A DNA stretch of 32,748 nt from Methyloversatilis universalis (GTDB taxonomy: Bacteria > Pseudomonadota > Gammaproteobacteria > Methylococcales > Methylococcaceae), in the NCBI GenBank assembly GCA_020723665.1, contig DYIL01000040.1:1-32748 (forward strand). The letters run 5' to 3'. Of this stretch, positions 8,554 through 16,149 are shown one piece after another. The translations under genes were made by a program, and so were the position numbers. The notes beneath the pieces are model-generated. The model ran no database searches. It saw nothing but the letters and a program-made list of their open reading frames with translations, and had not been told where the DNA came from. Position 1 is the stretch's first letter. Every line of letters starts with the position of its first letter.

Positions 8554-9332
8554 ACGAATGGCTGAATGAATTCGGAAATATACTGCTGGAAACTCTCCGA
8601 TCTGTACTCCCGATCATCGGGATACTGTTGCTTTTCCAGTTTCTCATCGTACGAAGACCGCTGTCGCACCCAAGCCAGATTTTTGCAGGCTTTTTCTATG
8701 TCCTGCTGGGAATCACCCTGTTCGTTTTGGGACTGAAAATGGCGCTGTTTCCCATCGGCGAGCTGATGGCGCAGCAACTCACGGAGCCGAATTTTCTCGG
8801 CATCGAGCACGATCCGGACCGCGTCCATTGGTACAACTATATCTGGATCTATCTGTTTGCCGGCAGTATCGGGTTCGCCACGGCCATGGCCGAACCAACG
8901 CTCACCGCCGTCGCCATCAAGGCCTCGGAGGTTTCGGCCGGAACCATCAGAGCATTGCCGTTTCGCCTCGCCGTAGCTCTCGGCGTCGGCTGTGGACTTG
9001 CGCTCGGCACGTTCAGGATCGTTACGGGCGCTCCATTGTACGTTTACATTCTCACGGGGTACGTGTTCGTGGCGATTCAAACCGCTTTCGCTCCCAAGAT
9101 CATCGCCGGGCTCGCCTACGATTCCGGCAATGTAGCTTCATCGACGGTGACGGTGCCCATCGTCACCGCTCTAGGTCTGGGCCTGGCCGCCGCCGTTCCC
9201 GGCCGTAATCCTTTGCTGGACGGCTTCGGTTTAATTGCGTTCACTTGCCTGATCCCTATAATTAACGTGCTTGGTTACGCTCAAATCGCCGTGTGGTGGA
9301 CTCAGCGCAATCAAGCCACAGACACTGAGTAA
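8550..9332 (+). CDS. DUF1538 membrane protein, second of a pair
   Basis: 260 residues and again six or seven hydrophobic segments. It repeats the signature of its upstream partner: GFATAMAEPTLTAVAIKA, AYDSGNVASSTVTVP and VPGRNPLLDGFGLIAF. The repeated Glu-Pro in a helix and the YDSG...PGRNP blocks suggest an inverted or tandem transport fold built from two similar subunits (inference). It overlaps the upstream gene by 4 nt and is followed after 11 nt by the PII-like gene, which has its own site (AAGGTAG). The polar loop between the two blocks contains EHDPDRVHWYNY, absent from the partner, so the two subunits are not interchangeable. Confidence 0.88.
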   Translation: MNEWLNEFGNILLETLRSVLPIIGILLLFQFLIVRRPLSHPSQIFAGFFYVLLGITLFVLGLKMALFPIGELMAQQLTEPNFLGIEHDPDRVHWYNYIWIYLFAGSIGFATAMAEPTLTAVAIKASEVSAGTIRALPFRLAVALGVGCGLALGTFRIVTGAPLYVYILTGYVFVAIQTAFAPKIIAGLAYDSGNVASSTVTVPIVTALGLGLAAAVPGRNPLLDGFGLIAFTCLIPIINVLGYAQIAVWWTQRNQATDTE

Positions 9333-9343
9333 GGTAGCCTCAT

Positions 9344-9694
9344 ATGCGCTTCAAATTGATCATCGCCTTCGTGGAAGATGACAAGACCGATCTGATACTC
9401 AAAACCGCACGCGCACACGGCGCCACTGGCGCCACCGTGATCGCCAACGCTCGTGGAGAAGGACTCAAACGAGCGAAGACATTCTTCGGACTGAACCTCG
9501 AGAGTCAGAGAGACGTGCTGTTGTTCCTGGTAGAAGAGCACCTGACCCGGCACATCCTGGAAGCCATCGGCCGGGCCGGCAAGTTCGACGAGGCGCCGGG
9601 CACCGGCATCGCGCTTCAGATCGACGTGGAGGATGCCGTGGGCGTCACCCATCAGATACAACAGCTGACCCCCATCGTCGAGGAGGAACTCTGA
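9344..9694 (+). CDS. PII-like signalling protein (GlnB superfamily)
   Basis: 116 residues: MRFKLIIAFVEDDKTDLILKTA, then GATGATVIANARGEGLKRAK, VLLFLVEEHLTRHILEAI and PGTGIALQIDVEDAVGV. The order strand-helix-strand-loop-strand-helix-strand and the ending fit the ferredoxin-like PII fold (classical PII ends with a similar IDVE). The classical T-loop with its uridylylated Tyr is not present, so it is a PII-like protein and not GlnB/GlnK. Such proteins commonly bind nucleotides and gate a membrane partner encoded beside them; here the partner should be the DUF1538 pair (inference). Its TGA overlaps the next ATG (TGATG), so it is coupled to the CBS gene. Confidence 0.85.
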   Translation: MRFKLIIAFVEDDKTDLILKTARAHGATGATVIANARGEGLKRAKTFFGLNLESQRDVLLFLVEEHLTRHILEAIGRAGKFDEAPGTGIALQIDVEDAVGVTHQIQQLTPIVEEEL

Positions 9695-10098
9695 TGGACA
9701 AGAAGCCCATTATCCGGGTCCGGGATGTGATGAAAACGGATTTCGGGACGATCGACGGCATCGCCACCGTCGCCGAAGCCCTGAAGAAGATGAAGTCGCT
9801 GAAGACCTCGGTGCTGGTGGTCAACAAACGGCACGACGACGATGAATACGGCTTGCTCACTGCGGGCGATATCGCTCGGCACGTTTTGGCAAAAGACCGG
9901 GCGCCGGACCGGGTCAACGTCTACGAAATCATGAGCAAGCCGGTGATTTCGGTGCACCCCGACATGGATATCCGCTACTGTTCTCGGCTGTTCGCGGACC
10001 ATAATCTGGTGCGCGCCCCGGTATTGGACGGCCGCAACGTCGTGGGCATGATAAGCCCCAACACGCTCGTGCTGGACGGGCTTTACCAGATCATCTGA
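9694..10098 (+). CDS. tandem CBS-domain protein
   Basis: 134 residues, essentially two CBS motifs: VRDVMKTDFGTIDGIATVAEAL...VLVVN...YGLLTAGDIARHVLAK, then VYEIMSKPVISVHPDMDIRYCSRLFADHNLVRAPVLDGRNVVGMI. CBS pairs bind AMP, ATP or S-adenosyl compounds and regulate transporters and enzymes. GGAGG precedes the ATG and the start overlaps the PII-like gene, making it the last gene of the four-gene operon. A GC hairpin without T-run (CGGCGG/CCGCCG, 10133-10147) follows. With PII-like and CBS proteins together, the operon encodes two separate nucleotide sensors for one membrane pair. Confidence 0.9.
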   Translation: MDKKPIIRVRDVMKTDFGTIDGIATVAEALKKMKSLKTSVLVVNKRHDDDEYGLLTAGDIARHVLAKDRAPDRVNVYEIMSKPVISVHPDMDIRYCSRLFADHNLVRAPVLDGRNVVGMISPNTLVLDGLYQII

Positions 10099-10614
10099 CG
10101 AGCGTTTCCTTCCCATCCTCCGACTGTCGAAACGGCGGCGTCCGCCGCTGTACATTGTTGAGTCACGACTGCGCTTCCCGGATACGAGAACGGAAAGTTA
10201 TCCACTGTAAAGACTTGACAGGATTCTGATTGAGAGATCTGCGGACACCGGTCTGTCATAACCGAGCGATTCATGGATTCGTAACGGACCGGATTCACAA
10301 AATCAAAGAGTTACCGTCTTTTTCAGCTCGGCGAGCGCATCTGAGCAAAACCTGACCAGACCAACGTAAAGCCTGGAAAGCCCAGGCGCTTCCGGTTTTA
10401 TTCCAGCATTTATCCACAGACTTGTCCAAAGAATCTGTGGATAGCCGATCCCTGTTCGAAAGGGGGCGAACGAGGGCATGTTCTGGCCACGAAAGCCGTT
10501 TGCGGCTTCGATTCGCAAGAAACGGCGATACCTTTTCCAGGCCCACAAGCCGGCAGACGGATTGTAGCCGGACCAAACCCTTCGACAGGCTCAAGACGGG
10601 CCCTTCGACTCCGC
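10099..10614. other. non-coding stretch with DnaA-box-like sites and short repeat
   Basis: 516 bp without a supported gene. TTATCCACT lies at 10198-10206. A 10-bp inverted repeat TATCCACAGA (10411-10420) / TCTGTGGATA (10434-10443) makes two face-to-face DnaA-box-like sites; with the preceding T the first is the consensus TTATCCACA. A GCCTGG/CCAGGC hairpin lies near 10375. At 10575-10630 there are two adjacent copies of the short TTCGAC..GCTCA repeat. Confidence 0.55.
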
Positions 10615-11517
10615 TCAGGACAGGCTTGCCGGCCGCCCCGCCCGCCGCACACTCGGGCACGTCCAACTGCCGTTTCTAGGTTGAATCGCGGACGGCAGGT
10701 CTCCGCCGAGGCTTTCGTTCACCAAGCACACCAGGGAATTTCGGATCAGTTTTCCGTCCCGAAACATGGCCCTAAAGGTCTCGTCGAGAGGAACGTGCAA
10801 CTCCTGAAAAAATTTCCACAAAGTCCAATCGACGGCTTGACTCAGAACCGGCTTGTACCTCGAGCAATAATCCTTGAATCCATTCACGTCGGGCATCCTT
10901 TTCAGAATTGGGGAACGCCGTTCAAAAGACTCTATGAATTTGGATCGGACCCGAGGCACGATTCGCCGCGATATCGGAAGAAACAAGAACGGCTTTAACT
11001 CAAACAGGCGAAACAGCGCCAGTCCGGTGCCCAGTGCGATCACTCCGAGACTGATGCTCTTCAAGATCGCCTCGAAACGCATCATCTGGTCCCGGTCGGC
11101 CTCTGTCAAACCCGGGCCGCGCTGCTTGAGCAGCTTGTAGGGACGCGACGCCTTGATCTCGACGAGGCTGAACAAAGCCATGGCCAAACCCATGAGGAGC
11201 GCGGCGACGGAGACGGTATTGGTTTGCATCACGTGCCCCGCCAAAACCGGCAGAAATCCCCAGGAAAACGCGAACCATCCGTCGGTGTGATAGCGCCCGC
11301 CAAACCATTCCAGGTTATAGGCGAAAACGAAGAATCCCTCGATCAGCGCGATGACAACCCGATTCGGCACGAAGCGCACAATAAAGCAAGGCCCCGATCA
11401 GGCAAGCCGCCGCCAGCGAGCCACCCGCCATGAACCACAGAGAACGACTGCCGAACGCATTCGCGCCAGCGACCGAAAGCGCCGCTAGAATGGCTTGCGG
11501 AAACCGCTTGCCGCGAA
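10615..11517 (-). pseudogene. decayed UbiA-like prenyltransferase-type membrane protein
   Basis: On the minus strand a membrane-protein segment (RGKRFPQAILAALSVAG, AFGSRSLWFMAGG, then LIGALLYC) reads in one frame from 11517. It must shift frame near 11375 to continue as VVIALIEGFFVFAYNLEWFGGRYHTDGW and further hydrophobic helices. NLEWFGGRYHTD and the helix pattern resemble UbiA-superfamily proteins. The 5' half is missing: a stop lies right before residue RGKRF. The last ~110 residues (from about 10950 down) are unrelated to anything I recognise and run into the short repeat at 10575-10630, suggesting that the natural stop was lost. A downstream open frame of 254 codons may be annotated as a hypothetical gene. 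Confidence 0.6.
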
Positions 11518-11643
11518 CCGATTACGGAGAGATACTTAGTCCAGGGGCATTTCACGTTCTTCCCGAGACCCCGACAAATAAGGCGCAGTCTTCCCTTTTC
11601 GTCGTGCGTGCACGACTGTTTCCAACGGATGGAGATCGATCGC

Positions 11644-13257
11644 ATGAAACCGGGAATCGCATTCCGTACTTGGGTGACGTTCGCTGTCTCGGCGATGTTT
11701 TTTGCCGGATCCGCTGACGCCGATCGCCTTCCTTTATCCTATCGTCATCCAGATGCGGCGCGGAAGCAGGCCGATTCGCCGTTTGCCGAACCGCCGGGTT
11801 TGCAGGATGCGGTGCAATTCTGGCGTCGGGTCTTCGGGGTGTGGCGTCTGAATCAATTTGCGCTCCACGACAACGTCCATTTGGGAGTCGTTTACGACGT
11901 CATCAAGCTGCCGGACGTCGACGGCGATGGTTTGACGCCCGAGCATAAAGCGTCCGTAGAGTGGTACGTCCATGCTCTCGAAGACGAACTTAGGGAATTG
12001 GAAGAACGGGTGCGGTTCGGCGCCGCCTTGAGCGACAGCCAGCAGCGCCTGTTCGATCTCCTGGTTACCCATGCCGGCGAAGGCGCGATTTACGGAGCGA
12101 GCCAGCGGGTCCGCAGTCAGCGCGGTCTGCGGGAGCGCTTTCTGAAGGGACTCGAAACCAGTGGCCGTTATGACCGCCTGTTCCGCCGGATATTCCGCGA
12201 CGCCGATTTGCCCGAAGACCTCGCCCTGCTTCCCCACATCGAATCGTCTTTCACCAATCACGCCCAGTCGACTGCGGGAGCCGCCGGGATGTGGCAGTTC
12301 ATGCGCGCGACCGCCCGCCGATGCCTGCATTTGAGCCGGGCCGTCGACGAACGTTATGACCCGGTGTTTGCGGCCCGCGGCGCCGCACGCTACCTCGCTC
12401 ACGCCTATGACGTGCTCGGCGACTGGGGCCTGGCAATCACCTCGTACAATCACGGCATAGGCGGCATGGTGCAGGCTAGCCGGGAATTCGGCCCGGACCT
12501 CGATCGAATCGTCCGTTATTACCAGGGCTCCGCTTTCGGCTTCGCGTCGCGGAATTTTTATGCCGAATTCCTCGCCGTACGGTCGATCATCCAGAATTTG
12601 CCAGACTACTTTCCGGAAGGTGTATTCTTCGACCCGCCCCTCAAGCACGATCTCGTCCGCCTGACCAACGCCGTACCGATCAGTCGTCTGGCTTTAATTC
12701 ATGGAGTGGACCGGGACACGCTAGCCGCACTTAACCCGGCTTGGACAACGGCCGCAATCAAAGGGCGCACTCTGCTTCCCGCGGGCACCGACGTTTGGCT
12801 CCCGAGCGGGACCTTGGCACGCGCCTCGGGAATATCGAGCTATGGACAGCCGGTGCTAATGGCCGGTGATGACGTTCTGCCGGACCGGTCGCTGCAAGCA
12901 GGTGAAGCCGACGGGCGCATCGTCAGCGCAGGGCTCATCGATTTCGCGGAAGAGCCGGCGAGCGTACGAACGCACTTGCTCGCGGCACCGGCACCGGTGC
13001 CGCCAGAAGATGTCGTGAAAACTTCCGCGCGCGGAAAAGCTGCGGCGAGAAAGGCCAAGTCGGCACTGAAAGCCAACCCCAAACAGCCGCCGAAACAAAA
13101 ACTTCGGGTACATATCGTTCGCCGCGGCGAATCGCCGCATCTGATCGCTGCAAAATACGGTGTTGGACTCCGTAAATTGCTGACGATAAATGCGATCACA
13201 CAGCGAACGGTGCTCCGCCCGGGCCAAAGACTCCGCATTCCGCTCAGTTCCAGCTGA
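11644..13257 (+). CDS. membrane-bound lytic transglycosylase, MltD-like, with LysM
   Basis: 537 residues with an N-terminal signal peptide (residues 1-27). The SLT domain covers about 180-300, with LLPHIESSF holding the catalytic Glu (about 199), AGMWQFM and YNHGIGGMVQA. A single LysM domain is at about 488-535 (HIVRRGESPHLIAAKYG ... LRPGQRLRIP). The enzyme cleaves peptidoglycan between MurNAc and GlcNAc, forming 1,6-anhydro ends in the periplasm; LysM binds glycan. E. coli MltD has two LysM repeats, so this one is shorter at the C-terminus. I see no lipobox Cys, so it may be soluble or anchored by the signal. ATG 11644 is chosen for the signal peptide and the GGAG upstream; 11608 is an in-frame alternative. 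Confidence 0.9.
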   Translation: MKPGIAFRTWVTFAVSAMFFAGSADADRLPLSYRHPDAARKQADSPFAEPPGLQDAVQFWRRVFGVWRLNQFALHDNVHLGVVYDVIKLPDVDGDGLTPEHKASVEWYVHALEDELRELEERVRFGAALSDSQQRLFDLLVTHAGEGAIYGASQRVRSQRGLRERFLKGLETSGRYDRLFRRIFRDADLPEDLALLPHIESSFTNHAQSTAGAAGMWQFMRATARRCLHLSRAVDERYDPVFAARGAARYLAHAYDVLGDWGLAITSYNHGIGGMVQASREFGPDLDRIVRYYQGSAFGFASRNFYAEFLAVRSIIQNLPDYFPEGVFFDPPLKHDLVRLTNAVPISRLALIHGVDRDTLAALNPAWTTAAIKGRTLLPAGTDVWLPSGTLARASGISSYGQPVLMAGDDVLPDRSLQAGEADGRIVSAGLIDFAEEPASVRTHLLAAPAPVPPEDVVKTSARGKAAARKAKSALKANPKQPPKQKLRVHIVRRGESPHLIAAKYGVGLRKLLTINAITQRTVLRPGQRLRIPLSSS

Positions 13258-13426
13258 CGGTCGCGCCGCTTGGCAGTTTTCCCGGGCGATTCACGATGAC
13301 AGGGATCAGGCACTATCCTTGACCTCGACAGCCGGTTGATCCTGCTCGGGGCAGCAAAAGATTTGTCGGAAGTCCCGCCTGGCGAATCGGACGGCTTTTG
13401 TCCTCGGTACGAGTGTAATCCTGTCT

Positions 13427-13530
13427 TAACAGGGTGTTGAAAAACGCATTCTGCATACGACATGTAGGTTAACAGTTTCGTCGTTGCCCGCTACTTATGG
13501 TAGGAGCATCGAATTTTTCAACAGCCTGTC
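13427..13530 (-). repeat. MITE-like element family A, copy 2 (inverted)
   Basis: The reverse complement of copy 1 with only scattered base changes, bounded by TAACAGGGTGTTGAAAAA and TTTTTCAACAGCCTGTC. The right end is slightly diverged (TGTCA for TGCTA). The interior is collinear with copy 1. The stretch 13531-13986 that follows holds no gene I can support, only the region ahead of the sigma factor. Confidence 0.85.
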
Positions 13531-13986
13531 AAACGGCTTCCTGATTTTTCGATGGGAGCCGATGCGGAAGGGCTGAATATTCCGAACTCCATCGACTGCG
13601 AACGATACCCGTCCTGAGCCGAATTGCCGAAGCAATAACCATGAACCGGCTTTTATCCGTAGATTTCCGTGCGAAGTCTTACGACTTTTTAGCACCGCCC
13701 GCTGAGTGTTTAATTAAACTATAAATCAATTCCTATTAAATGTCGGAACACCGAACGGCTGGTGTACGTCGCCAATAATGTACGTCGCTAATAATAAAAA
13801 CAAAAGTTCTCCTCGCTGGTATGAGTATTGGTCGTGCGACTGTATTCGTATGACTCGAAGAATCACAAGCAAACTACGATGCAACCCGACGGAATGGGAT
13901 GGTTTCTTGGACAGCACGGATTTGATGAACTCGAAGACCGAAGCCGTTATGGGATCTGACACGATTTTTACAAGGAGGATCTTATT

Positions 13987-14562
13987 ATGGCTACCGTTTA
14001 TATCGACGATCAGGAATTGGTGCACAGAGTCCAGCAGGGAGACCGAAACGCTTTTGATCGGCTGGTGCACAAATATCAGGCTAAGCTCCTGCAACTGATA
14101 GGCCGCTATATCAAAGACCCTCACGAATCCTGGGATATCGCCCAGGAAGCCTTCGTCAAAGCCTACCTGGCGCTGCCGAGGTTTCGGGGAGACAGCGCCT
14201 TCTATACCTGGCTCTACAGGATAGCCATCAACACGGCCAAGAATCACTTGGCGATGCGCTTGCGCCGTCCGTCGGAGGACGAACTCGACGTCGAGGAGGC
14301 CGAGCAGTTCGAATCCGCCGTTCGACTGAAGGATCAGGAGACGCCGGAAGGATTGGCAATGACCGAGGAACTCGCTGTGACCATTCAGCAGGCGCTCGAC
14401 AAACTTCCGGGCGAATTGCGCACTGCAATCCAGTTACGGGAATTCGACGGTCTGAGCTACGACGAAATCGCCCGGGTCATGCAGTGCCCGGTCGGTACGG
14501 TTCGCTCGCGGATCTTTCGTGCGCGGGAATTCCTCGACAAGCAAATCGAATATCTCCATTGA
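13987..14562 (+). CDS. rpoE: RNA polymerase sigma factor RpoE/AlgU (ECF family)
   Basis: 191 residues. Region 2 includes DRNAFDRLVHKYQAKLL and WDIAQEAFVKAYLALPRFRGDSAFYTWLYRIAINTAK (about 20-95). Region 4 is the helix-turn-helix LSYDEIARVMQCPVGTVRSRIFRARE (about 155-182). The length and wording match RpoE/AlgU, which direct the extracytoplasmic stress response. A near-perfect ribosome site (AAGGAGG, 8 nt before ATG) sets the start. In relatives rpoE is followed directly by rseA/mucA encoding the membrane anti-sigma; here only 30 bp follow before a family-B repeat, and no anti-sigma reading frame is found. Confidence 0.93.
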   Translation: MATVYIDDQELVHRVQQGDRNAFDRLVHKYQAKLLQLIGRYIKDPHESWDIAQEAFVKAYLALPRFRGDSAFYTWLYRIAINTAKNHLAMRLRRPSEDELDVEEAEQFESAVRLKDQETPEGLAMTEELAVTIQQALDKLPGELRTAIQLREFDGLSYDEIARVMQCPVGTVRSRIFRAREFLDKQIEYLH

Positions 14563-14592
14563 GGTCTCGATCGACGCGCACGAACGACGTAA

Positions 14593-14758
14593 AGGAAGCT
14601 CTGAACAAGTTGATTCCGTTCACGCCCTTCGACAAGCTCAGGAGAACGTTCGACAAGCTCCCGCCTGCTGCCGCCGCGCGGGCAGGCGCCACGAACGGAA
14701 TCAACGCGTTACCGTTCGTCCTCCCAGGGCCTGTCGAACGACTTAATCAGAGCTTCCT
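14593..14758 (+). repeat. MITE-like element family B, copy 1
   Basis: 166 bp bounded by AGGAAGCTCTGAACAAG and its inverse CTTAATCAGAGCTTCCT. Inside are CGTTCACGCCCTTCGACAAG and a GGCAGGCGC..ACGAACGGAATCAACGCG block shared with the copies at 20648, 22623 and 27538. No coding capacity is evident. It lies 30 bp behind the rpoE stop. Confidence 0.85.
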
Positions 14759-14930
14759 CAAATACCCGTCACTCGAACGTGGCAGCGCCCTAAATCGCGA
14801 TGCGACAGGTCGAGGGCTCAACCGGATTCTAGTCCCAACCATGGATCGGTCGGTAGAAACCAGGACGTAGCGAATGGAATAGGAAGTCGCAGGAACAGGA
14901 TGTTTCAGGATAACTGGACCGGAAAATAAA

Positions 14931-14960
14931 AGAGCACCTCGAAGTTTTTCGAGGTGCTCT
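14931..14960. terminator. strong hairpin AGAGCACCTCGA, terminator-like
   Basis: AGAGCACCTCGA and TCGAGGTGCTCT form a perfect 12-bp stem with a short T-rich loop; AAAA precedes it. A 25-nt stretch of it recurs exactly at 27511-27535, so it may be a mobile hairpin rather than a dedicated terminator. No long T-run follows. Confidence 0.45.
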
Positions 14961-15055
14961 AATCATAGCCCGCGATAAGCTTGTCCTGAGCGAGATCGAA
15001 GCGACGAAGCCCGTCCCGGCGCACGGAATCTGTATGAGCGGCGGAACCGCTGAGG

Positions 15056-15105
15056 CTTATTCCGGCCTACAAAAATTGTTCTTTTGATCGAGAAACGGAA
15101 TTAAT
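15056..15105. repeat. dispersed 45-50 bp repeat, copy 1
   Basis: CTTATTCCGGCCTACAA followed by TTTTGAT(C/T)GAGAAA(C/T)GGAAT; the same unit with a few changes is at 24787-24832. Both lie just after a CTGTCCTGAGCGA-type short repeat (directly in the second case). Confidence 0.6.
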
Positions 15106-15169
15106 CGTAGATCGCAGGATGGGTAGAGCGAAGCGAAAGCCGTCAATGGTCGGGTAAGTAGCAAGGCTG

Positions 15170-15201
15170 TAACCCACCGAACGACTTCAGGCCGGTGGGT
15201 T
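15170..15201. repeat. GGGTTA hairpin repeat, copy 2
   Basis: TAACCCACC (15170-15178) and GGTGGGTTA (15193-15201) pair perfectly. It is a relative of the hairpin at 1583-1630. Flanking AGAGCGAAGCGAAAGC (about 15125) and ACGCTTCGCT (about 15202) can extend the pairing. Confidence 0.6.
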
Positions 15202-15500
15202 ACGCTTCGCTAACCTGCCCTCTCACAGCCCAGGCAAGTCCCCAATTTCCGGTTTCACGGGGTCCTCTTGGGCAGCACGAAACTTGGACGCCTTCAAAAA
15301 CCCGAGAGGCGCGGAGTGGAATCGTGCTGTCGGTTAACAGGGGTTCGGTCTGTGTCTCCCGGATAGCAAGCCAGGCGGTCAATCCAACCTACAGAACTGA
15401 AATCGATTCGGAATCAGGGCTTGAGGGACATCGGGGAAAATTCCTGATCGAATCGCGTAGAACATGGCGGAAGCGGCGGCCCACCGGGCCGCCCTCGAAA

Positions 15501-15803
15501 CTACGACTCGATGACCAATATCACGTTATTGGTCACGACCCAACTGTAAAAAGCGACAGCCGAAGTCAAGGTGGCCTTGATCCAGCGGCTTTTCATCTTA
15601 TGCCGATCCATGAACAAAAACCCGATGAACGCCAAACCGACCGCCTTGATCGCGACGATCGAATACCCGAGTCCCACCAACTGGGCGCAGAAATTGAGAA
15701 CGGGGTTCGCCTCTTCCAGACCGGAAAAGCTCAGCCCGAGATAGGTCACGATTCCATCTGCGACTTGCAAGAGTCCGAAAAGAATAATCAATAAGGCATA
15801 CAT
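15501..15803 (-). CDS. DUF5658-like small membrane protein
   Basis: 100 residues with four hydrophobic segments: YALLIILFGLLQVADGIVTYLGL, an Asn/Pro-containing turn LEEANPVLNF, then GYSIVAIKAVGLAFIGFLF, and a last helix TLTSAVAFYSWVVTNNVILV. The early DGIVTYLGL and EANPVLNF motifs are typical of the DUF5658 family (function unknown). GGAG lies about 7 nt before the ATG. It stands alone between repeat-filled and decayed regions, yet has an intact frame. Confidence 0.78.
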   Translation of the reverse strand: MYALLIILFGLLQVADGIVTYLGLSFSGLEEANPVLNFCAQLVGLGYSIVAIKAVGLAFIGFLFMDRHKMKSRWIKATLTSAVAFYSWVVTNNVILVIES

Positions 15804-16149
15804 TCAACGGCTCCAAAGTTTCGACACGGGATGCTGGTCCTCGGCATTGCCGCGCATTAAAGATCGCCCGACGGCGAGAGATCGTCGTTATCGGGTGTGG
15901 AAAAATTACAGGCGTTATGCCTTCGACCCTTTCTGTCTCGGATAATGCAGTCGCTTTCCGCAGGCGGAATGAATTGATGGCAGGAAAACGCGTCAAGCAT
16001 CGCCGGTCTGTATCCCGTCGACGCTGCCCCGCATTTCTCCTGCTTCGCCGCCGCACGAGCGGTGCGGCGCCCTCACTAAGACGGGATGCTTGAAACACGG
16101 GCTACGAATAAAGCATAGCAGATGCATATCATGAAATGCTAATAAAAAA
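15804..16149. other. intergenic region without recognised features
   Basis: 346 bp. I see a short palindromic patch (CCGCACGAGCGGTGCGG near 16050) and nothing else that I can support. The AT-rich piece near 16110-16150 is where the decayed Kef-like gene ends. Confidence 0.5.

Larger units (their letters stand above)
14759..15500. other. repeat-filled intergenic region
   Basis: 742 bp with no supported gene. It holds a 12-bp-stem hairpin (14931-14960), a GCTTGTCCTGAGCGA short repeat (about 14978), a unit shared with 24787-24832, and a GGGTTA hairpin (15170-15201) embedded in AGAGCGAAGCGAAAGC-type repeat sequence. Confidence 0.6.

Noticed and set aside
10303..10548. Possible small minus-strand gene (81 codons) in the DnaA-box stretch
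   Set aside because: No ribosome site, no recognisable family and it overlaps the inverted repeat.
13987..14562. Anti-sigma gene expected downstream of rpoE
   Set aside because: I looked in all frames from 14563 to 15500 and found only repeats and hairpins.
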